DNA of 64,000 nucleotides from Arcobacter cryaerophilus gv. crypticus (GCF_002993025.1 NZ_NXGI01000004.1:1-64000), one strand, 5' to 3'; shown: positions 47,242 through 55,909, counted from the first letter of the stretch. A program made the numbers and translations. Notes: generated from the sequence alone by a model not told the origin.

Positions 47242-47972
47242 TTATCTCCATTTTCAATATCTACTAAATGTTTTTTTATATCTTCTGTAAATCTATCAAC
47301 TCTATTTTTTGGTGCATCACCCTGCTCTTCTTCAAACTTTATATCTTGTTCTTTTTCTTGATTAAAAGTATTGTTTATTGAATCTTCATTTTTAATATCT
47401 TCAAAATTTAAAGCTAGTTTATTATCATTAAAAATATAATTTACTTCATTTATCTTTGTTGATTTGTTAAATTCATAAAAAGTATCAATTTTTTGATTTT
47501 TTGCTTCAAATATTGTAAAAAAATATCCATCTTTATCAAAAATTACAATTTTAATACTAGATTTATCATAAATTATTTGATTTAATTCAATATTATACTC
47601 AAATCTCAAAATTCCATTTTGAAAACTAATTTGATATTTTTTAACTACAAAATCTAATTTTATCTCTTTTTTTCCATTATCAAAATAGATATTTGTTATA
47701 AAGTTTTTTGAAAACAGATATTCAACTAAAGAGTCTTCTATAAGCTTTAACTCTTTATTATCAAAACTTTTATCTAGATTTAAATCATAAATTAAAAGTA
47801 ATTCTTCCGTAAACTCTTTTTCAAATTCCCATTTTATATCTATGTTTTTTATACTATCATTTTCTAATTTTATATCTGTAAAGATATTTGTTTTTGGAGT
47901 ATAAACTGAGCATAAAGCACATCCAAAAAGGATGCCTTTTACAATAAAAAATAGAACTAGAAATCTAATCAT
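47220..47972 (-). CDS. DUF1007-family periplasmic protein
   Basis: 250 residues with a signal peptide (about 1-17) and Cys18/Cys21. The body matches DUF1007: VDIKWEFEKEF-like strand, DLNLDKSFDNKELKLIE (EF-hand-like), and the C-terminal RVDRFTEDIKKHLVDIENGDKFALF that in relatives precedes a NicO transporter. It starts within the znuA stop (ATGA at 47972-47969). These proteins usually accompany NicO-type metal permeases and are often under zinc control. Confidence 0.82.
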   Translation of the reverse strand: MIRFLVLFFIVKGILFGCALCSVYTPKTNIFTDIKLENDSIKNIDIKWEFEKEFTEELLLIYDLNLDKSFDNKELKLIEDSLVEYLFSKNFITNIYFDNGKKEIKLDFVVKKYQISFQNGILRFEYNIELNQIIYDKSSIKIVIFDKDGYFFTIFEAKNQKIDTFYEFNKSTKINEVNYIFNDNKLALNFEDIKNEDSINNTFNQEKEQDIKFEEEQGDAPKNRVDRFTEDIKKHLVDIENGDKFALFFY

Positions 47973-48877
47973 TTATAACTTTTTGCAATCTCATTTGCTA
48001 CTAGAAGCATATTATTGTACCAATCATCACTTAATGGATTTATAGATACTACATTTGCACCAATATTTTGTGAAATTGTTTTTGCACTTTTTTGTGAAAA
48101 TTGAGGTGCGACAAATACTATTTTTATATTATGTTTTTTTGCTTCTTCTACTAATTTAAGTAACTCATTTGGTTTTGGCTCTTTCCCTTCCATCTCAATA
48201 GAGATTTGCTCAATATCATACCTTTTAGCAAAATATCCCCAAGATGGATGAAAAACCATAAATGCAGAATCTTTATATGGTTTTAAAATATTTTTTATTT
48301 CATTATCTAAACCATCAAGCTCTTTTACAAATTCTTCATAATTAGCTTTATAAAAATCACTATTTTGTTCATCTATTTTAATCATTGTTTCATAAATATT
48401 TTTTGCTTGAGTTTTTACACTTATTGGGTCTAACCAAATATGAGGATCAAGTCCATCTTCTGCATGAGAGTGTTTATTTTTATTTTCATGTTTATCATGA
48501 GAATGCTTATGCTTTTTGTGCTCATCTTCTTCATCATGATGAGAGTGTTCAACCATAGCAATTTTTTCTACTCCAATAGTTGTATCAACAAAAATTGTAT
48601 TTTTTGCATTTTGTTTAAATCTTTTAATCCAAGCTTTTTCACTAGGTTCACCTATCATAAAATAAGCTTTTGAATTACCCAAAGATTTCATCTGAGATGT
48701 TTTTGGTTCAAAATTATGAGGAGAACTTCCTGGCTTTACCATAACATTAATATCAAATTTATCTTTTACTATTTTTTGTACAAAATACTTTTGTGGTAAA
48801 ATTGTAACTGTTAACTCCTGCTTTGAAGCAAATAAAATTGTTGTAAACAACATAAAAACTACTAAATAATTTCTCAT
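47969..48877 (-). CDS. znuA: zinc ABC transporter substrate-binding protein ZnuA
   Basis: 302-residue cluster A-I metal-binding protein with signal peptide (about 1-17). Typical features: KPGSSPHNFEPKTSQM (metal His), a His/Lys/Asp-rich loop between about residues 110 and 143 (HSHHDEEDEHKKHKH...), DPHIWLDPISVK and FHPSWGYFAKRY. It binds zinc in the periplasm. No znuB or znuC is present in the window; instead a DUF1007 and a NicO-type gene follow in coupling. Its promoter spacer carries a TGCAAC palindrome. Confidence 0.92.
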   Translation of the reverse strand: MRNYLVVFMLFTTILFASKQELTVTILPQKYFVQKIVKDKFDINVMVKPGSSPHNFEPKTSQMKSLGNSKAYFMIGEPSEKAWIKRFKQNAKNTIFVDTTIGVEKIAMVEHSHHDEEDEHKKHKHSHDKHENKNKHSHAEDGLDPHIWLDPISVKTQAKNIYETMIKIDEQNSDFYKANYEEFVKELDGLDNEIKNILKPYKDSAFMVFHPSWGYFAKRYDIEQISIEMEGKEPKPNELLKLVEEAKKHNIKIVFVAPQFSQKSAKTISQNIGANVVSINPLSDDWYNNMLLVANEIAKSYK

Positions 48878-48894
48878 ATTTATCCTTTGTGTTT

Positions 48895-48900
48895 AGTATA
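48895..48900 (-). promoter_or_regulatory. -10 element of the znuA promoter
   Basis: Minus-strand TATACT, 18 bases before the znuA ATG. The TGCAAC palindrome at 48904-48918 occupies the -35/-10 spacer, where a bound repressor would block polymerase. Confidence 0.6.
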
Positions 48901-48903
48901 TTA

Positions 48904-48918
48904 TGCAACTAGGTTGCA
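48904..48918. promoter_or_regulatory. putative Zur operator 1 (TGCAAC-TAG-GTTGCA)
   Basis: A perfect 6-3-6 inverted repeat between the divergent znuA and zur genes. A second, near-perfect copy lies 49 bases to the right. The sequence differs from the published Fur and Zur boxes that I know, but position and symmetry suit a Fur-family dimer. Confidence 0.68.
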
Positions 48919-48924
48919 AATTTT

Positions 48925-48953
48925 TTGACATTCTAAACTTTTTATTCTTTAAT
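48925..48953 (+). promoter_or_regulatory. zur promoter
   Basis: -35 TTGACA (48925-48930), 17-base spacer, -10 TTTAAT (48948-48953). The -10 element runs straight into operator 2, so binding there would repress zur and the genes downstream. Confidence 0.6.
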
Positions 48954-48967
48954 GCAACTTAGTAGCA
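48953..48967. promoter_or_regulatory. putative Zur operator 2 (TGCAAC-TTA-GTAGCA)
   Basis: Same 6-3-6 architecture as operator 1 with one mismatch in the right half. It overlaps the last base of the zur -10 box. Confidence 0.62.
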
Positions 48968-48996
48968 CTTAATTAAATTTTAGTTAGAATAAATTT

Positions 48997-49359
48997 ATGA
49001 TAAAAGAAAATTTTTCAAATATAAAACTTACAAGTGCCAGAAAATCTATCTTGGATATACTTATAAACTCAAGTAAACCATTAAGTTACGAAGATATAAA
49101 AGATAAAATATCTATGGATAAAGCAACTTTTTACAGAAATATCACAATTTTTGAAGAAGAAAATCTTATAAACTCTTTTGAATCAAATGATAAAAAAAGA
49201 TATTTTGAAATAAAAGATATAGACCATTCACACTTTGTTTGCAATAACTGCTCAAATATTGAGTGCATTTTTGAAAAACCAAATTTTCTTTTACAAGATT
49301 ATAAAATTGAAAATATTATCCTAAAAGGAAAATGTAAGGAGTGCAATAAAAATGGCTAA
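48997..49359 (+). CDS. zur: Fur-family transcriptional regulator, probably Zur
   Basis: 120 residues. Winged helix with LTSARKSILDILINSSKPLSYEDI and recognition helix MDKATFYRNITIFEE. The C-terminal metal part has DHSHFVCNNCSNIECI and KGKCKECN, giving CxxC pairs at about 78/81 and 113/116 for structural zinc. Short for the family, so the dimer domain is compact. Divergent placement next to znuA argues for Zur over Fur or PerR. The next gene, nhaA, overlaps its end by eight bases. Confidence 0.85.
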   Translation: MIKENFSNIKLTSARKSILDILINSSKPLSYEDIKDKISMDKATFYRNITIFEEENLINSFESNDKKRYFEIKDIDHSHFVCNNCSNIECIFEKPNFLLQDYKIENIILKGKCKECNKNG

Positions 49360-50617
49360 AATACTTTCTGCTAGCTACTTAAGAAAAATTGTTAACATAA
49401 AAAATCAATACAAATTTATAAGAAGCTTTATATCAACTGCAACTTTAAGTGGGATTCAGCTCTTTTTGGTAACAGTTTTGGCTGTTTACATAGCAAACTC
49501 TATATTTGCTCCACAATATTTCGAAATTTTAAAAACTCATTTTAGTTTCTCTTTTGGAACACATACTTTTTCTATGAGCCTTCAGCATTGGATAAACGAT
49601 GTTTTAATGGCACTATTTTTCTTAGTTGTTGGTCTTGAAATAAAAAGAGACATGCTAATAGGTGAGCTTTCAAGCATTAAAAAAGCATCTTTCCCTATAA
49701 TTGCAGCACTTGGCGGAATGGTTATTCCAGCAATACTATATTTAAGTGTAAATCAATCTCATCCAACAGGATTTGGAATTCCTATGGCTACAGATATTGC
49801 TTTTGCTTTAGGAATTTTAATGCTTTTAGGAAAAAGAGTTAGCCTATCTTTAAAAGTATTTTTAGTAACTTTAGCTGTTGTAGATGATTTAGGTGCAATA
49901 GTTGTAGTTGCAATATTTTATACAAGTGAACTTCATTATGATTTTTTAATTTATTCAGTTTTAACATATTTTATTCTTATGATTTTTAACTATTTTAATT
50001 TAGTACGTGTTATGCCTTACTTATTTGTTGGTATTTTTCTATGGATTTTTATACATAGTTCTGGTATTCACTCTACAGTAGCTGGAATTCTTCTAGCTTT
50101 TGTAATTCCTTTAAAAGCAAAAAATACAACTGTTGAAGAGATTGAAGAGCATAACTCAAAAAGTCCACTTTTAAGAGTTGAAAATGCTCTTCATAACTTT
50201 AGTGCATTTATCATAATGCCTATTTTTGCTTTTGCAAATGCAGGTGTTGAGCTAGATTTTGCAAGTGTTGTAGATAATAAAACAATTGTTCTTGGAGTAT
50301 TTTTAGGTTTACTTATTGGTAAACCTATTGGTATTTTAGCTTCAACTTATATTGCATCAAAATTTAAAATTAGTGAAAAACCATCAAATGTAACTTGGAG
50401 TGAAATTTTAGCTGTTGGATTCTTAGCAGGAATTGGATTTACAATGTCAATTTTTATCTCAGTTCTAGCTTTTGATGATCCACATATTGTAAGTGCTGTA
50501 AAAATTGGTATTTTTGCTAGTTCAATTAGTGCTGCAATTATTGGAGTACTTCTTCTTATAATTCTAGGAAAAAAAGAGACTCAAAAAGAGTTTCTAGAAG
50601 GTCTAAATGATAAATAG
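49352..50617 (+). CDS. nhaA: Na+/H+ antiporter NhaA
   Basis: 421 residues, about 12 membrane helices. The NhaA signature LAVVDDLGAIVVVAIFYTS carries the ion-binding Asp pair; ALFFLVVGLEIKRDMLIGEL and GFGIPMATDIAFALGILMLLG are further hallmarks. Exports sodium for protons. Unusually it is the second gene of a zur-led run and overlaps both neighbours (eight bases before, 11 after). Confidence 0.95.
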   Translation: MAKILSASYLRKIVNIKNQYKFIRSFISTATLSGIQLFLVTVLAVYIANSIFAPQYFEILKTHFSFSFGTHTFSMSLQHWINDVLMALFFLVVGLEIKRDMLIGELSSIKKASFPIIAALGGMVIPAILYLSVNQSHPTGFGIPMATDIAFALGILMLLGKRVSLSLKVFLVTLAVVDDLGAIVVVAIFYTSELHYDFLIYSVLTYFILMIFNYFNLVRVMPYLFVGIFLWIFIHSSGIHSTVAGILLAFVIPLKAKNTTVEEIEEHNSKSPLLRVENALHNFSAFIIMPIFAFANAGVELDFASVVDNKTIVLGVFLGLLIGKPIGILASTYIASKFKISEKPSNVTWSEILAVGFLAGIGFTMSIFISVLAFDDPHIVSAVKIGIFASSISAAIIGVLLLIILGKKETQKEFLEGLNDK

Positions 50618-50921
50618 TGAAACTATAATAAAACTTTCTAGTTATTTTACTATTATTGCTCATAGTCCTGGAAGATTAAGAGTTAGAGTAAATCCAAAAA
50701 TAGTTAATGAAGGAGATAATATATCTTTAGATGATATTACAAATCTACCAAAAAAAATATCTGGTATTGAAGAGATTAAAATAAATAAAATTATAGCCTC
50801 AGTTACAATTACATATAACCCCACTATTTTTAAGCCAAAACTTTGGGAAGATTTGATAAAAAATGAAAATATAGATGAAATAACACAAATAATAAATAAT
50901 CTTGCAAAGGAGTCTATTTAA
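50607..50921 (+). CDS. HMA-like (heavy-metal-associated) domain protein without CxxC
   Basis: 104 residues with a ferredoxin-like fold pattern: YFTIIAHSPGRLRVRVNPKI, then ISGIEEIKINKIIASVTITYNP. This resembles the 'HMA_2'-type domains found beside unusual P-type ATPases. It lacks the metal-binding CxxC of copper chaperones. No signal peptide. Overlaps nhaA by 11 bases and the ferritin-like gene by one base. Proposed partner of the P-type ATPase downstream (inference). Confidence 0.65.
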   Translation: MINSETIIKLSSYFTIIAHSPGRLRVRVNPKIVNEGDNISLDDITNLPKKISGIEEIKINKIIASVTITYNPTIFKPKLWEDLIKNENIDEITQIINNLAKESI

Positions 50922-51604
50922 TGGCGATTGACTACAACATTTTAATTCAAAAAAGAGTTGATTTAAATTCAAATATCAATATTGATGAGCAGATTTTACA
51001 AATTGCTATTTATGATGAGTTTAAAGCTTACGAAACTTACAGCAAAATAATTGAATCTTTTGGAAATATAAATCCATTTATAAATATAAAAGAGTCTGAA
51101 GCAGTACACTATAGTATGCTTATAAAATTGGCAGAAAAATATGGTGTAGAAGTTCCAATTAATGACTGGAAAGATAAAATAGAAATACCAAATAATCTAA
51201 TAGAGTGTTATGAATTAGGAGTTGCAGGAGAAATTGAAAATATTGCTATGTACAATAATCTTTTAACAAACTCAACAAAAAGTGATATTACAGATACACT
51301 TTTCAGACTTCAAGCTGCTTCTTTTAACAATCATTTACCAGCTTTTAGATCTTGTGTAATAAATCATTACAATGCCTTTAGCTCTTCTTCAAATAGTGAG
51401 GATATTATGCAAAAAATGCAAGAGTATCAAGAGATTGTAAATAATCTTATGAGTGGAAATATAGATGAAAGTACAATTTCAAATCTTAGTTCAAAACTAT
51501 TTTCAAATATAAGTTTTCAATTTTTAGGTGGAGCTGTTAGTGGAGCCGCAATTATAGCGCTTTTAAATCAGTTTTTAGAAAATCAAAATTCAAACAAGGA
51601 GTAA
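50921..51604 (+). CDS. ferritin-like (DUF2202-type) protein with C-terminal membrane segment
   Basis: 227 residues. Residues about 25-150 form a four-helix bundle with carboxylate/His pairs typical of ferritin-like diiron folds (DEFKAYETYSKII, NIKESEAVHYSMLIKLAEKYG, ELGVAGEIENIAMYNNLL). A Ser/Asn linker leads to a Gly/Ala-rich hydrophobic segment near the C-terminus (FLGGAVSGAAIIALLNQF), likely a membrane anchor. It may bind iron or another metal at the membrane; function unknown. Confidence 0.65.
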   Translation: MAIDYNILIQKRVDLNSNINIDEQILQIAIYDEFKAYETYSKIIESFGNINPFINIKESEAVHYSMLIKLAEKYGVEVPINDWKDKIEIPNNLIECYELGVAGEIENIAMYNNLLTNSTKSDITDTLFRLQAASFNNHLPAFRSCVINHYNAFSSSSNSEDIMQKMQEYQEIVNNLMSGNIDESTISNLSSKLFSNISFQFLGGAVSGAAIIALLNQFLENQNSNKE

Positions 51605-51607
51605 AAA

Positions 51608-51847
51608 ATGGCATTACCATTTATAGCTGGTTTAGCTCTTGGAGCTTTGGGAGTTGTTGCTTATAAAAATAGAGAAATTATTAAAAAAAAGGGTGAGATT
51701 TTTTTTAATGATGCAAAAGAAAAAGGTGAGATTTTAAAAAAAGATATTGAAACAAAAATTTCACAAACAAAAAAGAAGTTTGAAAAAGAAGATACAAAAA
51801 AGGTAGTTAAAAAACCAAAAACTACTCAAACTAAAGAGGCAAATTGA
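51608..51847 (+). CDS. small membrane protein (YtxH/DUF5132-like)
   Basis: 79 residues: an N-terminal Gly/Ala-rich hydrophobic helix (FIAGLALGALGVVAYKNREI, 4-23) followed by a Lys/Glu amphipathic tail. This is the YtxH or DUF5132-like layout; DUF5132-type proteins often sit next to metal P-type ATPases. Start ATG 51608 has AAGGAG. Overlaps the next gene by four bases (ATGA). Confidence 0.62.
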   Translation: MALPFIAGLALGALGVVAYKNREIIKKKGEIFFNDAKEKGEILKKDIETKISQTKKKFEKEDTKKVVKKPKTTQTKEAN

Positions 51848-52200
51848 TGAAAAATATAAATACAGGAACACCTAGAAATGTTTTAGGTCATGTAATAAGT
51901 GGTGCAATAGCAAGTGCTGTTATTAGTGGTGCAATAAATTATAAAAAGTATCAAAACGGTCAATTAAAAAAATGTGAAGCAATAAAAGATATAACAAAAA
52001 AAGCAACTCAAGGTGCTATTGTGACAGGAAGTGCAATTGCAACAACAAACTATATTGGTGAAGGAAACTATCTTAGAGCTTTAACATCAGCATCTATTGG
52101 AATGGCTGGAATTTATGCATTAGAAATAATTGAAGAAAAACTAGAGCAAAAGTACTTAATAAACCAAAATCTACAATTAGAGGAAAACTCAAATGACTAA
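51844..52200 (+). CDS. small Gly/Ala-rich protein of the metal module (hypothetical)
   Basis: 118 residues with two hydrophobic Gly/Ala/Ser/Ile segments (GHVISGAIASAVISGAIN, about 15-32, and LTSASIGMAGIYALEIIEE, about 80-98). A middle ATQGAIVTGSAIATTNYIG stretch gives glycine-zipper character. Not recognised. Coupled by overlaps to both neighbours, so it is probably part of the same complex. Confidence 0.6.
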   Translation: MMKNINTGTPRNVLGHVISGAIASAVISGAINYKKYQNGQLKKCEAIKDITKKATQGAIVTGSAIATTNYIGEGNYLRALTSASIGMAGIYALEIIEEKLEQKYLINQNLQLEENSND

Positions 52201-52561
52201 TAACAATCAAAATTTTAATCAATACAGCACAGATATAAACAATACAAGAAATAACAATCAAAATGGACTAAATATAAACCAAAATCCATATATAAACAGC
52301 GGTGTAAATCAAAATTTTATAGGACAAAATACAAATAGTCAAGCACAAAATCAGTCAAACTCTTTTTTAAATGGTGATTTTATAAAAGGTGCATTAATTG
52401 GAGCAGTAGCAACTTACATTTTAACAAATAAAAATGCGCAAGAGAGTATTTTTGAAGCAATAAATAAAGCAAAAAATCTTGCAACTGCTGGATTTGAAGA
52501 GCTAAAAGAGAGAATTGAAGATGCAAAAGCAGCTTCAAAAGTAAATGAACAAGAGTTCTAA
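52193..52561 (+). CDS. Asn/Gln-rich small protein with C-terminal hydrophobic helix (hypothetical)
   Basis: 122 residues. Residues 1-60 are low-complexity Asn/Gln/Ser, unlike any neighbour, resembling a disordered tether. Residues about 60-80 (GDFIKGALIGAVATYILTN) are a membrane helix similar in style to the YtxH-like protein, followed by an amphipathic helix. Overlaps the preceding gene by eight bases; five bases separate it from the ATPase. Function unknown. Confidence 0.6.
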   Translation: MTNNNQNFNQYSTDINNTRNNNQNGLNINQNPYINSGVNQNFIGQNTNSQAQNQSNSFLNGDFIKGALIGAVATYILTNKNAQESIFEAINKAKNLATAGFEELKERIEDAKAASKVNEQEF

Positions 52562-52566
52562 AAACA

Positions 52567-54684
52567 ATGAATAACAAATTTATAAAAGTTCATCAAAAAG
52601 GACTTAGAGCTAGATATAAGCTTGAAATACTAAAAGATAATTTTATAGATGAAGAGATTTTAAAAGGATATTTTAATAAATTTAATGAGATAAAAAGTAT
52701 AAGAGTAAACAAAAAAGCATACTCAATAATTTTTGAACTAAAAAAAGATATCTTTGAAAAAATAGAGAAGAGATTAAAAAGTATCTCATTGGAAACACTT
52801 TTAAAATCTGCATCAAAAAATGAAGCTAGTGTTTGTGTATCTTGTGTAACAAGCGAAGAGCCATCTATAAAAGGAACTCTACTTGCAAGTAGTGCTTTAG
52901 TTGCCGAAAGATTGGTTACAAATAATAGTTTAAAAGCTACTATTACAACTCTTGCTTCAATTCCTCTTTTAATTGATGGTACAAAAGAGCTATTCAAGGA
53001 TGGTTTAACTTCTCATGTACTTGAAGCAGCAGCTGTAGCTATTTCTATTTATAGAAAAGATTATCTTGCTGCAAACTCAACAAATGCTATGCTAGAACTT
53101 GGTGAATACATAGAAGAAACAACAGTTCATAAAAGTGATGATTTACTAAAAGAACTAGCTAGACCTAATATTGAAGAAGCTTGGGTTGAAAAAAAAATAG
53201 ATGGAAAAATTGTAGAAGTTTTAGTAAAAACAGCTGAACTAAATATTGGTGATATTGTAGTTGTTGGAGCTGGAAGTACTATTTGTATAGATGGACATAT
53301 AATAGACGGAGCTGGTACAATTAATCAAGTATCAATGACAGGTGAAGCCGAACCAATCGCAAAATATAGAGGGGATAGAGTAATATCTGGAACTATTGTT
53401 GAAGAAGGAAGATTTAGAATTTGGGCTGAGCAAGTTGGTGCAAATACTGCAACTCAAAGAATAAAACATTATATAGAAAACTCTTTAAACGAAAAATCAT
53501 CTGCTCAACTAAAAGCAAATCGTCTTGCGGACAAGCTAGTTCCTGTTACTTTAGGATTAGCAACTGCTGCTTATATTTTCACAAAAGATTTTCAAAGAGT
53601 TGCATCTGTACTTCAAGCTGATTATTCTTGTGCTTTAAAACTTGCAACTCCTGTTGCTTTTAAATCTACAATTTCAAAAGCTGGTCATAGCGGAATTATG
53701 ATAAAAGGTGCAAAATCTATTGAAGCACTAAGTAGTGCTGATACTTTTGTTTTTGATAAAACAGGAACTCTTACAAGTGGTGAACTAGAAGTTATAAGTG
53801 TTGATTCATATGATAAAAATTGGAGTGAAGAAAAACTTTTAAATCTTACAGCTTCAACAGAAGAACACTATTTTCATCCTGTAGCTGAAGCTGTTGTAAA
53901 AGCAGCCAAAGAGAGAGGTTTCGTACATATGCATCACGAAGAGGTACAATTTATAGTAGCTCACGGTGTAAAAACAGAAATAAAAGGTAAAAATGTAGTT
54001 ATAGGAAGCAGGCACTTTTTAGAAGATGATGAAAAAATAGATTTTTCTTCATACAAAAAAGAGATTGAAAACTCTTTAAGAAAAAGTGATACTTTACTAT
54101 ATGTTGGGTACGATGGCAAACTTTTAGGAACGATTGGGCTTAGTGATGAGTTACGAGAAAATACAAAAGAGAGTATAAAAAAATTAAAATCTCTTGGTGT
54201 AAAAAATATTGTAATGTTAACAGGAGATACAAAAGCAAAAGCTCTAAAAATTGCTGATGAGTTGGGTATAAATGAAGTAAAAGCAGAACTTTTACCTCAA
54301 GATAAAGCAAATATTGTAAAAGAGTTGATGCAAGAGGGTAAAAAGGTTGCTTTTATTGGAGATGGTATCAATGACGCTCCAGCACTTATATCTTCTCATG
54401 TTGGAATTTCAATGAGTCGTGGAGCTGATATAGCAAAAGCAACTGCTGATATTAGCCTATTAAAAGATGATATTGCTGCTGTTGTTGAAGCAAAAGAGTT
54501 TGCAAATAAAACTATGAATTTGATAAATACTAACTTCAATGCAACAGTTGGAATAAATAGTGTAATTCTTTTAGGTGCAACTTTTGGTTTATTTTCTCCG
54601 ATTGTAACAGCTATATTACACAATGGAACAACAATTGGATTGCTATTAAATTCGATAAAAGGAGTAAAATTAGCAAAAAAATAG
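52567..54684 (+). CDS. P1B-like heavy-metal P-type ATPase with degenerate CPx motif
   Basis: 705 residues. The N-terminal HMA-like domain (about 5-75) lacks CxxC, but a CVSC pair follows at C90/C93. Actuator motif TGEAEP (258-263), phosphorylation site DKTGT (397-401), N-domain HP motif (EEHYFHPVAEAV), hinge TGDTKAKA and GDGINDAPAL are intact. Thus it should hydrolyse ATP. The membrane metal motif, normally CPC or SPC, reads YSC (Y353-S354-C355 before ALKLATP), so the conserved Pro is missing. Substrate cannot be predicted by known classes. Last large gene of the zur-led operon. Confidence 0.85.
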   Translation: MNNKFIKVHQKGLRARYKLEILKDNFIDEEILKGYFNKFNEIKSIRVNKKAYSIIFELKKDIFEKIEKRLKSISLETLLKSASKNEASVCVSCVTSEEPSIKGTLLASSALVAERLVTNNSLKATITTLASIPLLIDGTKELFKDGLTSHVLEAAAVAISIYRKDYLAANSTNAMLELGEYIEETTVHKSDDLLKELARPNIEEAWVEKKIDGKIVEVLVKTAELNIGDIVVVGAGSTICIDGHIIDGAGTINQVSMTGEAEPIAKYRGDRVISGTIVEEGRFRIWAEQVGANTATQRIKHYIENSLNEKSSAQLKANRLADKLVPVTLGLATAAYIFTKDFQRVASVLQADYSCALKLATPVAFKSTISKAGHSGIMIKGAKSIEALSSADTFVFDKTGTLTSGELEVISVDSYDKNWSEEKLLNLTASTEEHYFHPVAEAVVKAAKERGFVHMHHEEVQFIVAHGVKTEIKGKNVVIGSRHFLEDDEKIDFSSYKKEIENSLRKSDTLLYVGYDGKLLGTIGLSDELRENTKESIKKLKSLGVKNIVMLTGDTKAKALKIADELGINEVKAELLPQDKANIVKELMQEGKKVAFIGDGINDAPALISSHVGISMSRGADIAKATADISLLKDDIAAVVEAKEFANKTMNLINTNFNATVGINSVILLGATFGLFSPIVTAILHNGTTIGLLLNSIKGVKLAKK

Positions 54685-54760
54685 ATTTTAATAATAGTTA
54701 TCAGTTTTGTTTAAGAAATTAAATAATACAATTCTTGTAATTTATTAAAGGATATATTTT

Positions 54761-54880
54761 ATGCCAATTTTATTACCATTAGCGACTTTAATCACAGGTA
54801 TTTTGACAGTTAAAACTGTAAATAAAACTATAAAAACTTATGAAAGAAGAAAAAAGAGAGATGAAAGAGCTAAAATTTGA
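54761..54880 (+). CDS. 39-aa membrane microprotein (hypothetical)
   Basis: A very short gene with AAAGGA eight bases before ATG 54761 and stop TGA 54878-54880. The peptide has one hydrophobic helix (LLPLATLITGILTV) and a strongly basic tail (KTYERRKKRDERAKI), so it would sit in the inner membrane with its tail inside. It overlaps the start of the following small membrane-protein gene. A TACAAT -10-like element lies at 54727-54732. Too short for standard annotation; conservation not tested. Confidence 0.55.
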   Translation: MPILLPLATLITGILTVKTVNKTIKTYERRKKRDERAKI

Positions 54881-55109
54881 TTTAGAGCTTCAAAAAGAAG
54901 TTGCAAAAATTGGAATGAGCGCAACTTTGGGTGCAACTGTTGTAACTTCAATGTTTATGAAAAATAAAATTGCCAAAAATACTCATATTATTGCAGGTGT
55001 TGCTTTTTGTGGCTTTGCACTATGGCATCATATGCTTTACCAACCAAAAAAATCAAAAAAAGAAAATCAAAAAACTATTATTACAACAACAAACTCTTCA
55101 ATAAAATAG
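54840..55109 (+). CDS. small membrane protein of the metal module (hypothetical)
   Basis: Up to 89 residues. The start may be ATG 54840 or, more likely from spacing to GAGAG, ATG 54861 (82 residues, MKELKFDLELQKEV...). Two hydrophobic segments (GMSATLGATVVTSMFM and IIAGVAFCGFALWHHMLY, the latter with Cys, Trp and two His) and a Lys-rich C-terminus. Not recognised. It overlaps the 39-aa microprotein in another frame. The His-His-Met cluster next to the membrane could bind metal (speculative). Confidence 0.58.
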   Translation: MKEEKREMKELKFDLELQKEVAKIGMSATLGATVVTSMFMKNKIAKNTHIIAGVAFCGFALWHHMLYQPKKSKKENQKTIITTTNSSIK

Positions 55110-55137
55110 ACTAAGTTTTTGTTAATTATATTTTAGA

Positions 55138-55143
55138 TAGAAT
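55138..55143 (+). promoter_or_regulatory. possible pyrH -10 element
   Basis: TAGAAT, 27 bases before the pyrH ATG in AT-rich sequence following the metal module. The ribosome binding site is AAGGAT. Confidence 0.4.
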
Positions 55144-55169
55144 CCAAAAATTGTTGAAGGATAAAATAG

Positions 55170-55877
<708 letters not shown>

Positions 55878-55909
55878 TTCAAAATAGATTTTAAAAAGGA
55901 TATTAAAAA

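Noticed and set aside
54727-54739. TACAA-TTC-TTGTA inverted repeat before the 39-aa gene, similar in layout to the Zur-like boxes
   Set aside because: The bases differ from TGCAAC/GTTGCA and the arms are only five bases; more simply a TACAAT -10 element.
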